A DNA stretch of 54,878 nucleotides from Chloroflexota bacterium. Its GTDB lineage: Bacteria; Chloroflexota; Anaerolineae; Anaerolineales; UBA11579. The DNA lies in assembly GCA_013112575.1 (NCBI GenBank), contig JABFGG010000025.1, positions 1 through 54,878 of the forward strand, given 5' to 3'. Shown one piece after another: positions 16,662 to 24,530 of this stretch. A program made the translations under genes and the position numbers. The notes below the pieces were generated by a model. The model made no database searches. It worked only from the letters and a program-made list of their open reading frames with translations, and was not told where the DNA came from. Positions within the stretch are counted from its first letter, which is position 1, and each line of letters opens with the position of its first letter.

Positions 16662-17609
16662 ATGGCAACAACAGCTGAAACCTTTGACACTCCCGTCTCG
16701 CAGGATTATGGTTCGAATAGTCTCCTGCGGCTCACTTTGCGACGATTATTCAAGCAGCGAAATGCCTTGATTGGTATGGTGATCCTACTCTTTTTGGTAT
16801 TGGTCGCTACTTTTGCTCCAATCATTGCTCCCCACAGCCCAACGGTGGATTTTATTGGCGTGGAGGGTGCGGAAAAGCGTGGTGACCCCTGTATTTATTT
16901 GCTGGGCTGTTCGCGCGATAAGCCACAACACATCATGGGACTTGATGGCAATTTCCGTGATCAGTTTAGCCGTCTAATATTTGGCACGCGTGTTTCCTTA
17001 TTTATTGGCTTTACAACGATTGGCGCAGCAGTCATCGTTGGTACCTTGATCGGATCGGTATCCGGCTATATTGGTGGTTGGTTTGACAACATCGTAATGC
17101 GCTTCATGGACGTGATATTGGCCTTCCCCTCTTTCCTTTTAGCAATCGCTATCATCACTGTACTGGGGCGTGGTCTGCAAAATGCCCTCTATGCTATTGC
17201 GATTGTCAATATCCCTGTTTTTGCGCGCCTGGTGCGTGCAAGTGTGCTATCGATCAAGGAGCAGGAATACGTATCGGCCTCGAGGGCTCTTGGAGCGAAT
17301 TCATTTCGATTGTTGTTCATCCGCATATTGCCCAATGCCCTTCCCCCCTTGATCGTTCAATCCACACTGAGTATAGCTGGCGCAATCCTTGAAGCAGCCG
17401 CGTTATCTTTCCTCGGATTGGGGGCACAACCGCCCACCCCGGAATGGGGCACAATGTTAGGCTCGGAGCGCAATCAGGTGTTTACAGCGCCACACTTAGT
17501 GTTCTATCCGGGTCTGGCCATCATGTTTACTGTATTAGCCTTTAATTTATTGGGGGATGGCTTGCGTGATGCGTTGGATCCACGGCTGGTCCAAAAAGGC
17601 TCTGGCTAA
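16662..17609 (+). CDS. Peptide/nickel-type ABC permease, DppC family
   Basis: 315 residues with the DppC pattern: an N-terminal cytosolic segment, a first helix (about 37-58), an external insert with LLGCSRDKPQHIMGLD, then RDQFSRLIFGTRVSL leading into the membrane block. The EAA loop is EYVSASRALGANSFRLLF, and the end is GDGLRDALDPRLVQKG. It pairs with the DppB protein. A terminator follows at once, so the operon holds only the binding protein and two permeases. Confidence 0.9.
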   Translation: MATTAETFDTPVSQDYGSNSLLRLTLRRLFKQRNALIGMVILLFLVLVATFAPIIAPHSPTVDFIGVEGAEKRGDPCIYLLGCSRDKPQHIMGLDGNFRDQFSRLIFGTRVSLFIGFTTIGAAVIVGTLIGSVSGYIGGWFDNIVMRFMDVILAFPSFLLAIAIITVLGRGLQNALYAIAIVNIPVFARLVRASVLSIKEQEYVSASRALGANSFRLLFIRILPNALPPLIVQSTLSIAGAILEAAALSFLGLGAQPPTPEWGTMLGSERNQVFTAPHLVFYPGLAIMFTVLAFNLLGDGLRDALDPRLVQKGSG

Positions 17610-17630
17610 GCTGAAAGATTCTAAAATCCT

Positions 17631-17656
17631 GGAGGAGCTTATGGCTCCTCCTTTTT
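17631..17656 (+). terminator. Intrinsic terminator
   Basis: Stem GGAGGAGC (17631-17638) and GCTCCTCC (17644-17651) with a 5-base loop, followed by TTTTT. It ends the peptide importer operon. Confidence 0.92.
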
Positions 17657-17691
17657 GGTAGCCCATCAGTCCCATTCCAAGAATTTTTGTT

Positions 17692-17720
17692 TTGACATTC
17701 TTGCCGCGCATGACTACAAT
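17692..17720 (+). promoter_or_regulatory. Consensus promoter giving a near-leaderless coaE mRNA
   Basis: TTGACA (17692-17697), exactly 17 bp, then TACAAT (17715-17720). The start codon is at 17731, so transcription should begin about 4-5 bases before the ATG, leaving no room for a ribosome-binding site. Confidence 0.82.
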
Positions 17721-17730
17721 GTGAACACGA

Positions 17731-18885
17731 ATGAGCGCTTTACACGGAAAAACCATTATTGGCCTAACAGGCAATATCGCCACCGGTAAAAGTGTGGTGC
17801 GCCGGATGCTGGAGCATTTGGGGGCTTATGGTATTGATGCAGATAGTTTGAGCCACCGCGCTATAGCTAAGGGCGCGCCCGGGTATCAGACAGTGATCGA
17901 TAACTTTGGAAATTTCATCCTCGATGATGAAGGTGAAATTGATCGCGCCAAATTGGGCAAATTGGTTTTTGCTGATCCGGAGGCCCTGAAACAACTAGAG
18001 TCGATCGTACACCCCCTCGTGCGGCAAGGCATTGACCATCTGGTGCAGCGCAGCAAACATAATGTGGTGGTGATCGAAGCTATCAAACTGCTTGAGTCGC
18101 CACTACGGCAAATGGTTGATTCGGTTTGGGTGACGACCGCCTCCGAAGAAATGCAGTTGGAGCGCCTGGTGCGCAAGCGGGGTATGCCAAAAGAAACGGC
18201 AGTGACACGCATCCGTGCCCAAGGCCCCCAAGAAAGAAAAGTTAAAGCAGCAGATTATGTGATCTATAACAAAGCCAGTTACGATGAGACTTGGCAGCAG
18301 GTGCGGGCGGCCTGGAAAGCGTTGATGCCCGAAGGTACGGGGCCTGTTGCTGTGAGCCCCTCCAAGCCGGCGCCAACTACAGAGATCGATGCACAGAAAC
18401 TAACCGTCGTGCGTGCTCGCCCAGACAAAGCTGCGGACATCGCTTCCTTTGTCACGCGGATTAGTGGGGGCAAGCAGCGTCTTGACCGCGATGCGGTGAT
18501 GGCAGCGTTTGGCGAAAAGGCTTTTTTGCTCTTAATGGCGTCAGAAAAAATGGTAGGGTTGGTGGGCTGGCAGGTTGAGAACCTGGTAGCACGTGTGGAT
18601 GATGTATACCTTGAACCCGGATTATCTGTTGCAGCAGCAAGTTTATTCCTGATCACGGAAGTTGAGGAAGCTTCTAAAGAATTGCAGGCTGAAGCCGCCC
18701 TGGTTTTCGTGACACCTGAATTAGCCAAAGAGATAGAGGTGTGGACTGGCCTGGGCTATGAAGTACGCAAACCGGAAACACTGACGATCAATGCCTGGAA
18801 GGAAGCAGCGCATAACTTCCAAGCTAACGGCCACGTGATGCTCTTCAAACAATTGCGTGTGGATCGAGTTTTGCGGCCCATGTAG
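17731..18885 (+). CDS. coaE: Dephospho-CoA kinase fused to a GNAT-like C-terminal domain
   Basis: 384 residues; normal CoaE is about 200. Residues 8-205 form the kinase: P-loop TGNIATGKS (13-21), DADSLSHRAI, VHPLVRQGI, and RLVRKRGMPKETAVTRI from the lid. It phosphorylates the 3'-hydroxyl of dephospho-CoA in the last step of CoA synthesis. After a linker, residues 215-384 resemble an acyltransferase-like fold (LTVVRARPDKAADIASFV; LFLITEVEEASKELQAE; WTGLGYEVR), without an obvious pyrophosphate-loop signature. The extra domain may sense or use a CoA derivative, or be a catalytically dead GNAT. It appears to be transcribed alone. Confidence 0.86.
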   Translation: MSALHGKTIIGLTGNIATGKSVVRRMLEHLGAYGIDADSLSHRAIAKGAPGYQTVIDNFGNFILDDEGEIDRAKLGKLVFADPEALKQLESIVHPLVRQGIDHLVQRSKHNVVVIEAIKLLESPLRQMVDSVWVTTASEEMQLERLVRKRGMPKETAVTRIRAQGPQERKVKAADYVIYNKASYDETWQQVRAAWKALMPEGTGPVAVSPSKPAPTTEIDAQKLTVVRARPDKAADIASFVTRISGGKQRLDRDAVMAAFGEKAFLLLMASEKMVGLVGWQVENLVARVDDVYLEPGLSVAAASLFLITEVEEASKELQAEAALVFVTPELAKEIEVWTGLGYEVRKPETLTINAWKEAAHNFQANGHVMLFKQLRVDRVLRPM

Positions 18886-18908
18886 CTAAGATCACATCAA
18901 CTATTTTT

Positions 18909-18927
18909 AAGGGCTGCGGCCCTTTTT
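18909..18927 (+). terminator. Intrinsic terminator after coaE
   Basis: AAGGGC (18909-18914) and GCCCTT (18919-18924) with loop TGCG, continuing into a T run. Compact but typical. Confidence 0.85.
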
Positions 18928-18975
18928 GTGCTTAAGGCAGGCTTAGCCCGCGTGCCATTGTGGAAGTGCGGGGGT

Positions 18976-18981
18976 TATAAT
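18976..18981 (+). promoter_or_regulatory. -10 box of the cdaA operon
   Basis: A perfect TATAAT lies 38 bp before the cdaA ATG. The matching -35 region (around 18953-18958) is weak, so activator help or an extended contact may be needed. Confidence 0.55.
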
Positions 18982-19018
18982 CCATGTAGATTGAGTTTTA
19001 AGCGACAACCCGGCAGAC

Positions 19019-19900
19019 ATGACTGACCTTTTCGATAATATCATCTTCATTTTTCAGCGCCTTAATTGGCTCAGCGTCATTGACCTGTTCTTGGTAACGC
19101 TGATCTTTTTTGCGCTGTTAATGTTCCTGCGTGATACACAGGCTATGGTGTTGTTGCGTGGTGTGTTGTTGATCATCGTGTTGGTCACCTTGTTGGTCGC
19201 TGTACTTGACCTGCCTGCTTTTTCCTGGTTGGTGACCAATACCCTGCCTGTTTTATTACTGGCTATTCCGGTGGTCTTTGCGCCCGAGATCAGGCGCGCG
19301 CTTGAACGGGTGGGCCGCGCTGGCGCGTTGTTGCAGAGCAATCTCAGCAGCGATGCCAGCGAAGATATCATTACCACCGTTGTTCATGCCGCGGCGCGTC
19401 TCTCCAATCGACGGCATGGTGCTTTGATCGTGATGGAGCGGCTGGACAGCCTTGAAGAATACGTAGATACCGGAACACCACTGGATGCTGTTGTGACCCC
19501 AGAGCTTTTGCTGCAAATCTTTTACCCGAACACACCGCTGCATGATGGCGGCGTGATCATCTCGGGGCAGCGCATGCTTGGGGCCGCTTGTGTGATGCCC
19601 TTGTCGGCGAGTGGTGTGCTGGCAGATAACCCAGAACGCAAAATGGGTTTGCGCCATCGTGCTGCACTGGGCTCCTCTGAAGTCAGTGATGCGGTCGTGG
19701 TGGTGGTTTCGGAAGAAACTGGCGCCATCTCCGTAGCCTATGGCGGTCGCATGATTCACCGCCTGGATACCAATCGCCTGGAAGGTATTCTGCGCGCCTT
19801 TTATGGGCCGGATGAAAGCAAAGGCGGATTGGAAGCTCTGCTGCATCGCTTTTTGCCTTTTCTGTCGCCCAGCCGCGATGAAACCCTTGAAGTCAAATGA
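19019..19900 (+). CDS. cdaA: Membrane diadenylate cyclase CdaA
   Basis: 293 residues. Three N-terminal membrane helices (about 14-80) precede the DAC (DisA_N) domain, which makes cyclic di-AMP from two ATP. The active-site motifs are LHDGGVII (usually DGA; Ala is replaced by Gly here) and GLRHRAALG, followed by VVVVSEETGAISVAYGG. It is the first gene of an operon with cdaR, whose start overlaps its stop (ATGA), and der. The second messenger typically controls osmolyte and potassium balance and wall homeostasis. Confidence 0.93.
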   Translation: MTDLFDNIIFIFQRLNWLSVIDLFLVTLIFFALLMFLRDTQAMVLLRGVLLIIVLVTLLVAVLDLPAFSWLVTNTLPVLLLAIPVVFAPEIRRALERVGRAGALLQSNLSSDASEDIITTVVHAAARLSNRRHGALIVMERLDSLEEYVDTGTPLDAVVTPELLLQIFYPNTPLHDGGVIISGQRMLGAACVMPLSASGVLADNPERKMGLRHRAALGSSEVSDAVVVVVSEETGAISVAYGGRMIHRLDTNRLEGILRAFYGPDESKGGLEALLHRFLPFLSPSRDETLEVK

Positions 19901-21210
19901 TCGGATCGCTTTTTAAACGTTTATGGGAAAACATCGGCACTTTGCTGCTGGCTTTCCTTTTGGCGCTTACAGTGTGGGTGTCTTCTGTAGTCGCGGCTGA
20001 TCCCAACGACGAACGCAGTTTCCCCAATGTCGTTCCTTTAGAGATAGTGGGCAAAGCTGATGATCTGGTGATTATCGGCAATGTACCTGATGAGGTGGAT
20101 CTGCGACTGATCGCACCGGTTTCGGTATTGGACCTCCTGGAAAATGAAGACGGCCATATCCGAGCTTTTATTGATTTGAGCAATTTAGAACCGGGAGAGT
20201 ACACTCTGTCCGTCCAGATTGAGATCGATCTGGTGCCTGTGCGCAATTCCCAAACCGAACCAAATAGCGTGGATATTGTTCTGGAGCAATTGATTGAAAA
20301 GAGCCTGGACATTCAATCCGTGATCAGTGGGCAGCCGGCTCTTGGTTACCAGTTGGAAGATCCAACTTTGAGTGCAGCAACCGTCACAGTATCGGGGCCG
20401 GAATCCCTCGTTTCCAGGGTAGATGCAGTTCGCGCCCAAATTGATGTAAGCGGGGCGCGGGAAACTATCACGCGTCAGGTTGCCTTGCGCGCGGTTGATG
20501 TAAATAACCAGACGATCACCGGGGTTGGGCTTTCCCCAGAAACTGTCACACTGACTGAAATCATTACCCAGGCGGGTGGTTATCGTGATGTAGCCGTGCG
20601 CGTGGAAACTTCAGGCCAACTCCAAGCAGGCTATCGCGTTACCAATATTTCTGTGTCACCACCTACAATTACTATCTTCTCTTCAAACCCCGAATTAGTG
20701 GCTGAATTACCCGGATTTGTAAGCACCACTCAACTTGATCTATCTGACATTAACGATGACCTGGAGGCACGGTTGGCGCTGGATTTGCCAGAAGGCGTGA
20801 CGATCGTGGGCGAACAGAATGTGCTCGTACAAGTAGGTATTGCAGCCATCGAAAGCAGTATCCCGGTAAGTATTGAAGTTGAGATACGTAACCTATCACC
20901 GCAGTTCAGCGCAACGGTTTCTCCACAAAGCGTCGATGTGATCCTCTCAGGACCTGTGGCAGAGCTTGAAGTGTTGGAGGAAGATGACGTGCGCTTTTTT
21001 GTTGATCTGACCGGATTGGAATTGGGTACCCATCTTGTTGTACCCCAGGCAGAAATTCTGTCGGAGCGTGTACAGGTCGAGTCGGTCATCCCTGAGACCA
21101 TTGAAGTGGTGATTGGCCCGCCCCTTAGCCCAACGCCTACACCCACTGTCACTCCCACCGCAACACTGATTCCGCTGCCGACGCCAACCCCCACACCAAC
21201 TCCGGAATAA
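19897..21210 (+). CDS. cdaR: CdaR-like YbbR-domain protein, regulator of CdaA
   Basis: 437 residues. One N-terminal membrane helix (about 11-31) is followed by four YbbR-type beta repeats outside the membrane, each with patterns like VSGPESLVSRVDAVRAQIDVSG and ILSGPVAELEVLEEDDVRFFVDLTGL, and a Thr/Pro-rich tail (TPTPTVTPT). CdaR binds and modulates the membrane diadenylate cyclase. The ATGA overlap with cdaA implies translational coupling and a fixed ratio between the partners. Confidence 0.88.
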   Translation: MIGSLFKRLWENIGTLLLAFLLALTVWVSSVVAADPNDERSFPNVVPLEIVGKADDLVIIGNVPDEVDLRLIAPVSVLDLLENEDGHIRAFIDLSNLEPGEYTLSVQIEIDLVPVRNSQTEPNSVDIVLEQLIEKSLDIQSVISGQPALGYQLEDPTLSAATVTVSGPESLVSRVDAVRAQIDVSGARETITRQVALRAVDVNNQTITGVGLSPETVTLTEIITQAGGYRDVAVRVETSGQLQAGYRVTNISVSPPTITIFSSNPELVAELPGFVSTTQLDLSDINDDLEARLALDLPEGVTIVGEQNVLVQVGIAAIESSIPVSIEVEIRNLSPQFSATVSPQSVDVILSGPVAELEVLEEDDVRFFVDLTGLELGTHLVVPQAEILSERVQVESVIPETIEVVIGPPLSPTPTPTVTPTATLIPLPTPTPTPTPE

Positions 21211-21214
21211 TTGA

Positions 21215-22615
21215 ATGATAAAACCTGTTGTGGCCCTGGTGGGCCGACCTAACGTGGGGAAAAGCACATTATTCAACCGCCTTGCCGGTCGACGGCTGGC
21301 GGTTGTGGATGATGTGCCGGGGACCACCCGAGACCGTTTGCATACTGAAGCCGATTGGGCTGGTCTGGATTTTATTATTGTGGACACTGGCGGCATTGAC
21401 CCCAGCCGCATGAAAAAAGGCGAAGGTGGAGAACCTCTTTCGATCGGTTCTGCCGATTTTATTGATGAGATCCGTGCACAGGCTGAGGCAGCCATTCGTG
21501 AAGCGGATGCCGTTCTTTTCCTGGTGGATGTCGAGAATGGGGTCACACCTGCTGACCTGGAGGTGTCCGAAATATTGCGGCGCTTCCAATCCAAGCGCGA
21601 AGGAACCCTCTGGCCCTCTGTGATCCTGGTGGTCAATAAAGCTGAAAATAAAACCGAACGCCAACAAGCTGTGGAATTCTACGAATTGGGCATGGGGGAA
21701 CCTTATGCTGTCTCGGCCATGCACGGCGGTGGTGTGGGAGATATGCTGGATGCTTTAGTTGAGGCGCTCAAAGTAGAAGACATGGCTGAACCTGAAGATG
21801 AGGAAGACGACTCGGTCAAGATCGCCATTGTGGGCAAGCCCAATGTGGGTAAATCCAGCCTGCTGAACCGCATCCTGGGTGAGGACCGAGCTATTGTCAG
21901 CCCCATTGCAGGAACCACGCGTGATTCTGTCGACTCTTATATCACCCATGAAGACGTTCCCATTACTTTGATCGACACGGCAGGCATCCGGCGGCGCGGC
22001 AAGATCGAACCGGGCGTGGAAAAGTACAGCGTGATCCGCTCGATGCGGTCCATAAGCCGGGCCGATGTGGCCTTGTTGCTTTTAGATGCTACAACGGGGA
22101 TTACCTCGCAGGATGCGCATATCGCGGGATATATCCTGGATGAATGGAAGAGCGCTGTAGTGGTGGTCAACAAGTGGGATGCGATTGAAAAAGACACGCA
22201 TACCATCAATGAATACGAGGAGGATATTCGTGAACAGCTCAATTTCCTCCCCTACGTGCCAATCAAATATATTTCAGCTTTGACCGGACAACGCGTCAAC
22301 CAGGTTATCCCTGCGGCCCTGCACGTTCAGGAAGAGCGCATGGTGCGCCTATCCACTTCGCAGGTGAATAAGATCCTGCGGGATGCTATGGCCCAACACT
22401 CACCACCGAGCAAAGGTGGGCGACTGTTAAAGATCTTTTATGGGGCTCAGGTGCAGGTGGAGCCGCCCACTTTCGTATTACATGTCAACGATCCCAAGCT
22501 GATGCACTTTACGTATAAGCGGTTTTTGGAGAATCGCATCCGGGATACTTATGGTTTTATGGGTACGCCCATCCGCATCATAGTACGGGCACGCAAAAAG
22601 GTGGAACTGGCCTGA
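21215..22615 (+). CDS. der: Ribosome biogenesis GTPase Der (EngA)
   Basis: 466 residues with two tandem GTPase domains and a C-terminal KH-like domain. First P-loop GRPNVGKST (10-18), second GKPNVGKSS. DTAG occurs in the second domain and DTGG in the first; NKWD and NKAE are the base-recognition loops. Der is essential for 50S subunit assembly. It starts 4 bp after cdaR, so ribosome assembly and cyclic di-AMP synthesis are co-transcribed here. Confidence 0.94.
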   Translation: MIKPVVALVGRPNVGKSTLFNRLAGRRLAVVDDVPGTTRDRLHTEADWAGLDFIIVDTGGIDPSRMKKGEGGEPLSIGSADFIDEIRAQAEAAIREADAVLFLVDVENGVTPADLEVSEILRRFQSKREGTLWPSVILVVNKAENKTERQQAVEFYELGMGEPYAVSAMHGGGVGDMLDALVEALKVEDMAEPEDEEDDSVKIAIVGKPNVGKSSLLNRILGEDRAIVSPIAGTTRDSVDSYITHEDVPITLIDTAGIRRRGKIEPGVEKYSVIRSMRSISRADVALLLLDATTGITSQDAHIAGYILDEWKSAVVVVNKWDAIEKDTHTINEYEEDIREQLNFLPYVPIKYISALTGQRVNQVIPAALHVQEERMVRLSTSQVNKILRDAMAQHSPPSKGGRLLKIFYGAQVQVEPPTFVLHVNDPKLMHFTYKRFLENRIRDTYGFMGTPIRIIVRARKKVELA

Positions 22616-22636
22616 GCCAGTCTAGAGGAAGAGAAT

Positions 22637-23191
22637 ATGCCGGATTATCAGGATGTTTTAAAAAAGATCACCGAGGATGAACGCTACCGTGCCAATGTTA
22701 ATTGGGGACAGCCGCGTCCCAGCCATCCGGAAGGTACGATTGCTGCCCACATTGAAGAACTTGAGGGCAATCTGGAGCATTTGAAGGAACGGTTGTCGGA
22801 CGAGGAGTATTGGAAGCTGAAGGTTTTGATCCACGTGCACGATATCTGCAAGCCTGACGCACGCCGTACTGTATCGATCAATCATCCGGAGAGCCATGCT
22901 TCCCTTGGCCGTGAGTTCCTGACGGGATTCACGAAAGATAAAGACTTGCTCGCTATGGCACAATACCACGACGTGCACTATTCCATGTACCAGCGGTGGC
23001 GAAAGTCCGGTGAGCTTGACGAAAAAAGAATGGACGATCTGGTGAAAGCCGTCAAAGATTGGGATCTGTTCAGCGCCTTTTTGCTCATTGATGGATGCAC
23101 TATCGGAAAGCAGCGTGAGACTTTGCATTGGTTCTTTGGGCAGCTCAATGGGCAAAAAGAAACACGTTTCTCGGCAGCCGATATCTGGTAA
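22637..23191 (+). CDS. HD-domain metal-dependent hydrolase, function unknown
   Basis: 184 residues. Metal-ligand pattern of the HD superfamily: an upstream His in SHPEGTIAAHIEELE, the HD pair in LIHVHDICKPDA, HPESHASLG, then YHDVHY and KDWDLFSAFLLIDGC. Such enzymes hydrolyse phosphate esters or nucleotides. It lies 21 bp after der with its own GAGGAAGAG ribosome site, so it is probably in the same operon. Because cdaA is in the same operon, a role in nucleotide second-messenger turnover is worth considering, but it is not a typical c-di-AMP phosphodiesterase (those have 7TM-HD or DHH domains). Confidence 0.72.
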   Translation: MPDYQDVLKKITEDERYRANVNWGQPRPSHPEGTIAAHIEELEGNLEHLKERLSDEEYWKLKVLIHVHDICKPDARRTVSINHPESHASLGREFLTGFTKDKDLLAMAQYHDVHYSMYQRWRKSGELDEKRMDDLVKAVKDWDLFSAFLLIDGCTIGKQRETLHWFFGQLNGQKETRFSAADIW

Positions 23192-23209
23192 AACACAGGT
23201 CAGGGGTGT

Positions 23210-24046
23210 ATGCAAACCTACCCGGATAAATTCATAAACGTTAGTGACCACCGTGTCCGCTATTGGGATGTGGGGCAGGGGCCTCCCGTACTCTTACTTC
23301 ACGGCGTAGGATGCATGGTGGAAGTCTGGTATCGCAATATCCCCGCATTAGCAAAAAAACACCGTGTCATCGCTCTGGATTTTTTGGGACATGGTTATAG
23401 CTCCAAACCGAAGAAATTTATGGGCCTCGGGATGGTGGGCGAGTTCCTTCAGAGCTTTTTTCAAGAGATCGGTGTAAATGAAAAGGTCAGTCTTATTGGA
23501 AATTCGCTGGGTGGCGGCATTAGCCTGACTTTCGCTCTCCAACGTCCTGAAATGGTAAACAGGCTCGTGCTGGTTAGCAGTGGTGGGCTGGGTCGTGACA
23601 TCCCGATTCTATTGCGTCTGGTCTCAAATTTGCCTATCCCCTTGGTTTGGCTGCCACCCGCACCGCGCCGCTTACTACGCTTCTTTTTGGATAATGCCGT
23701 TTACACCAGTGAAGTTATCACCGATGAAATGTTCGAGGCCTTTCAAGATTTGTACAAGGATATGGAAACACGTCTGAGCCTGATGCGTATCCTCAACTAC
23801 CTGATCGGTTTGCATGGAGCCAACCCTGCTATGGTTGACCCCATTCTGGAAAACATCGATAGCCTCGATATGCCCATCCTCCTGACCTGGGGGGAGCAGG
23901 ATGTAGTCTTGCCGGTAAGGCATGGCCATTGGGCGGTAGAAGCCTTGCCTAATGCCCAACTGCAGGTCTTTAACCCTGGCGGGCACATGACCTTCATGGA
24001 ATATCCCGATGAGTGGAATGAGATTGTGCTGGAGTTTTTGGGATAA
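23210..24046 (+). CDS. Alpha/beta hydrolase
   Basis: 278 residues, a full single-domain alpha/beta hydrolase of the MhpC/BphD-like group. Oxyanion segment LLLHGVG (28-34), nucleophile elbow GNSLGG (Ser99), acid in LTWGEQDVVLPV and the catalytic His in PGGHMTFMEYP. A lid region follows SSGGLGRDIP. The substrate is probably an ester or C-C bond compound and cannot be determined. It is 18 bp after the HD gene, in the same operon. Confidence 0.87.
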   Translation: MQTYPDKFINVSDHRVRYWDVGQGPPVLLLHGVGCMVEVWYRNIPALAKKHRVIALDFLGHGYSSKPKKFMGLGMVGEFLQSFFQEIGVNEKVSLIGNSLGGGISLTFALQRPEMVNRLVLVSSGGLGRDIPILLRLVSNLPIPLVWLPPAPRRLLRFFLDNAVYTSEVITDEMFEAFQDLYKDMETRLSLMRILNYLIGLHGANPAMVDPILENIDSLDMPILLTWGEQDVVLPVRHGHWAVEALPNAQLQVFNPGGHMTFMEYPDEWNEIVLEFLG

Positions 24047-24062
24047 AGTGCCAGGAGGCAGC

Positions 24063-24494
24063 ATGGCGAAACGAGTTACTGTAACCGAAGAAGCATTTGA
24101 TGATGCGATAACTGAATATTGGAGCTTTTTGGATAGACAATATGGTTTTCAAATAACCAAGAAATCAAAAAAACACTATGAGGCGCTAGGGAGAACGACA
24201 AGATTGTCTCTAAGCCACTGGAAAGCTGAAGTGGAAATATTCATTGGACCTTGCCAAGAGTTTAGCGATCGTGTATTCGATGAGACGGGCAAGCGCCTCA
24301 GAAATATTGAGGTAAGAGTTGTAGCTGATAAATTATTCCCTGAAGCGGAATTTCTCAATGAAACTGTATGGAACGATCAAGAACTAATTGAAGCTCTGTC
24401 CAGCATCGCCAATTTAGTTCGAAGCCGCTTATCGTTTCTATTGGAAGCTGACTACGAAGTGTGGTTAGAAACTACGAAGAGGCTGAAATCTTAA
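24063..24494 (+). CDS. Hypothetical protein, 143 residues
   Basis: The start at ATG 24063 follows a good CAGGAGG ribosome site; the upstream in-frame ATG at 24009 lies inside the hydrolase gene. The protein is hydrophilic, charged and without membrane segments or Cys motifs, with a likely mixed alpha/beta fold (for example IEVRVVADKLF, then a C-terminal helical stretch LIEALSSIANLVRSRLSFLL). No family is recognised. It is more AT-rich than the genes before it, so it may be a later insertion at the operon end. Confidence 0.6.
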   Translation: MAKRVTVTEEAFDDAITEYWSFLDRQYGFQITKKSKKHYEALGRTTRLSLSHWKAEVEIFIGPCQEFSDRVFDETGKRLRNIEVRVVADKLFPEAEFLNETVWNDQELIEALSSIANLVRSRLSFLLEADYEVWLETTKRLKS

Positions 24495-24530
24495 TCTTAT
24501 ACCTATTTGGTTTTGATTTGTGTAAATGCT

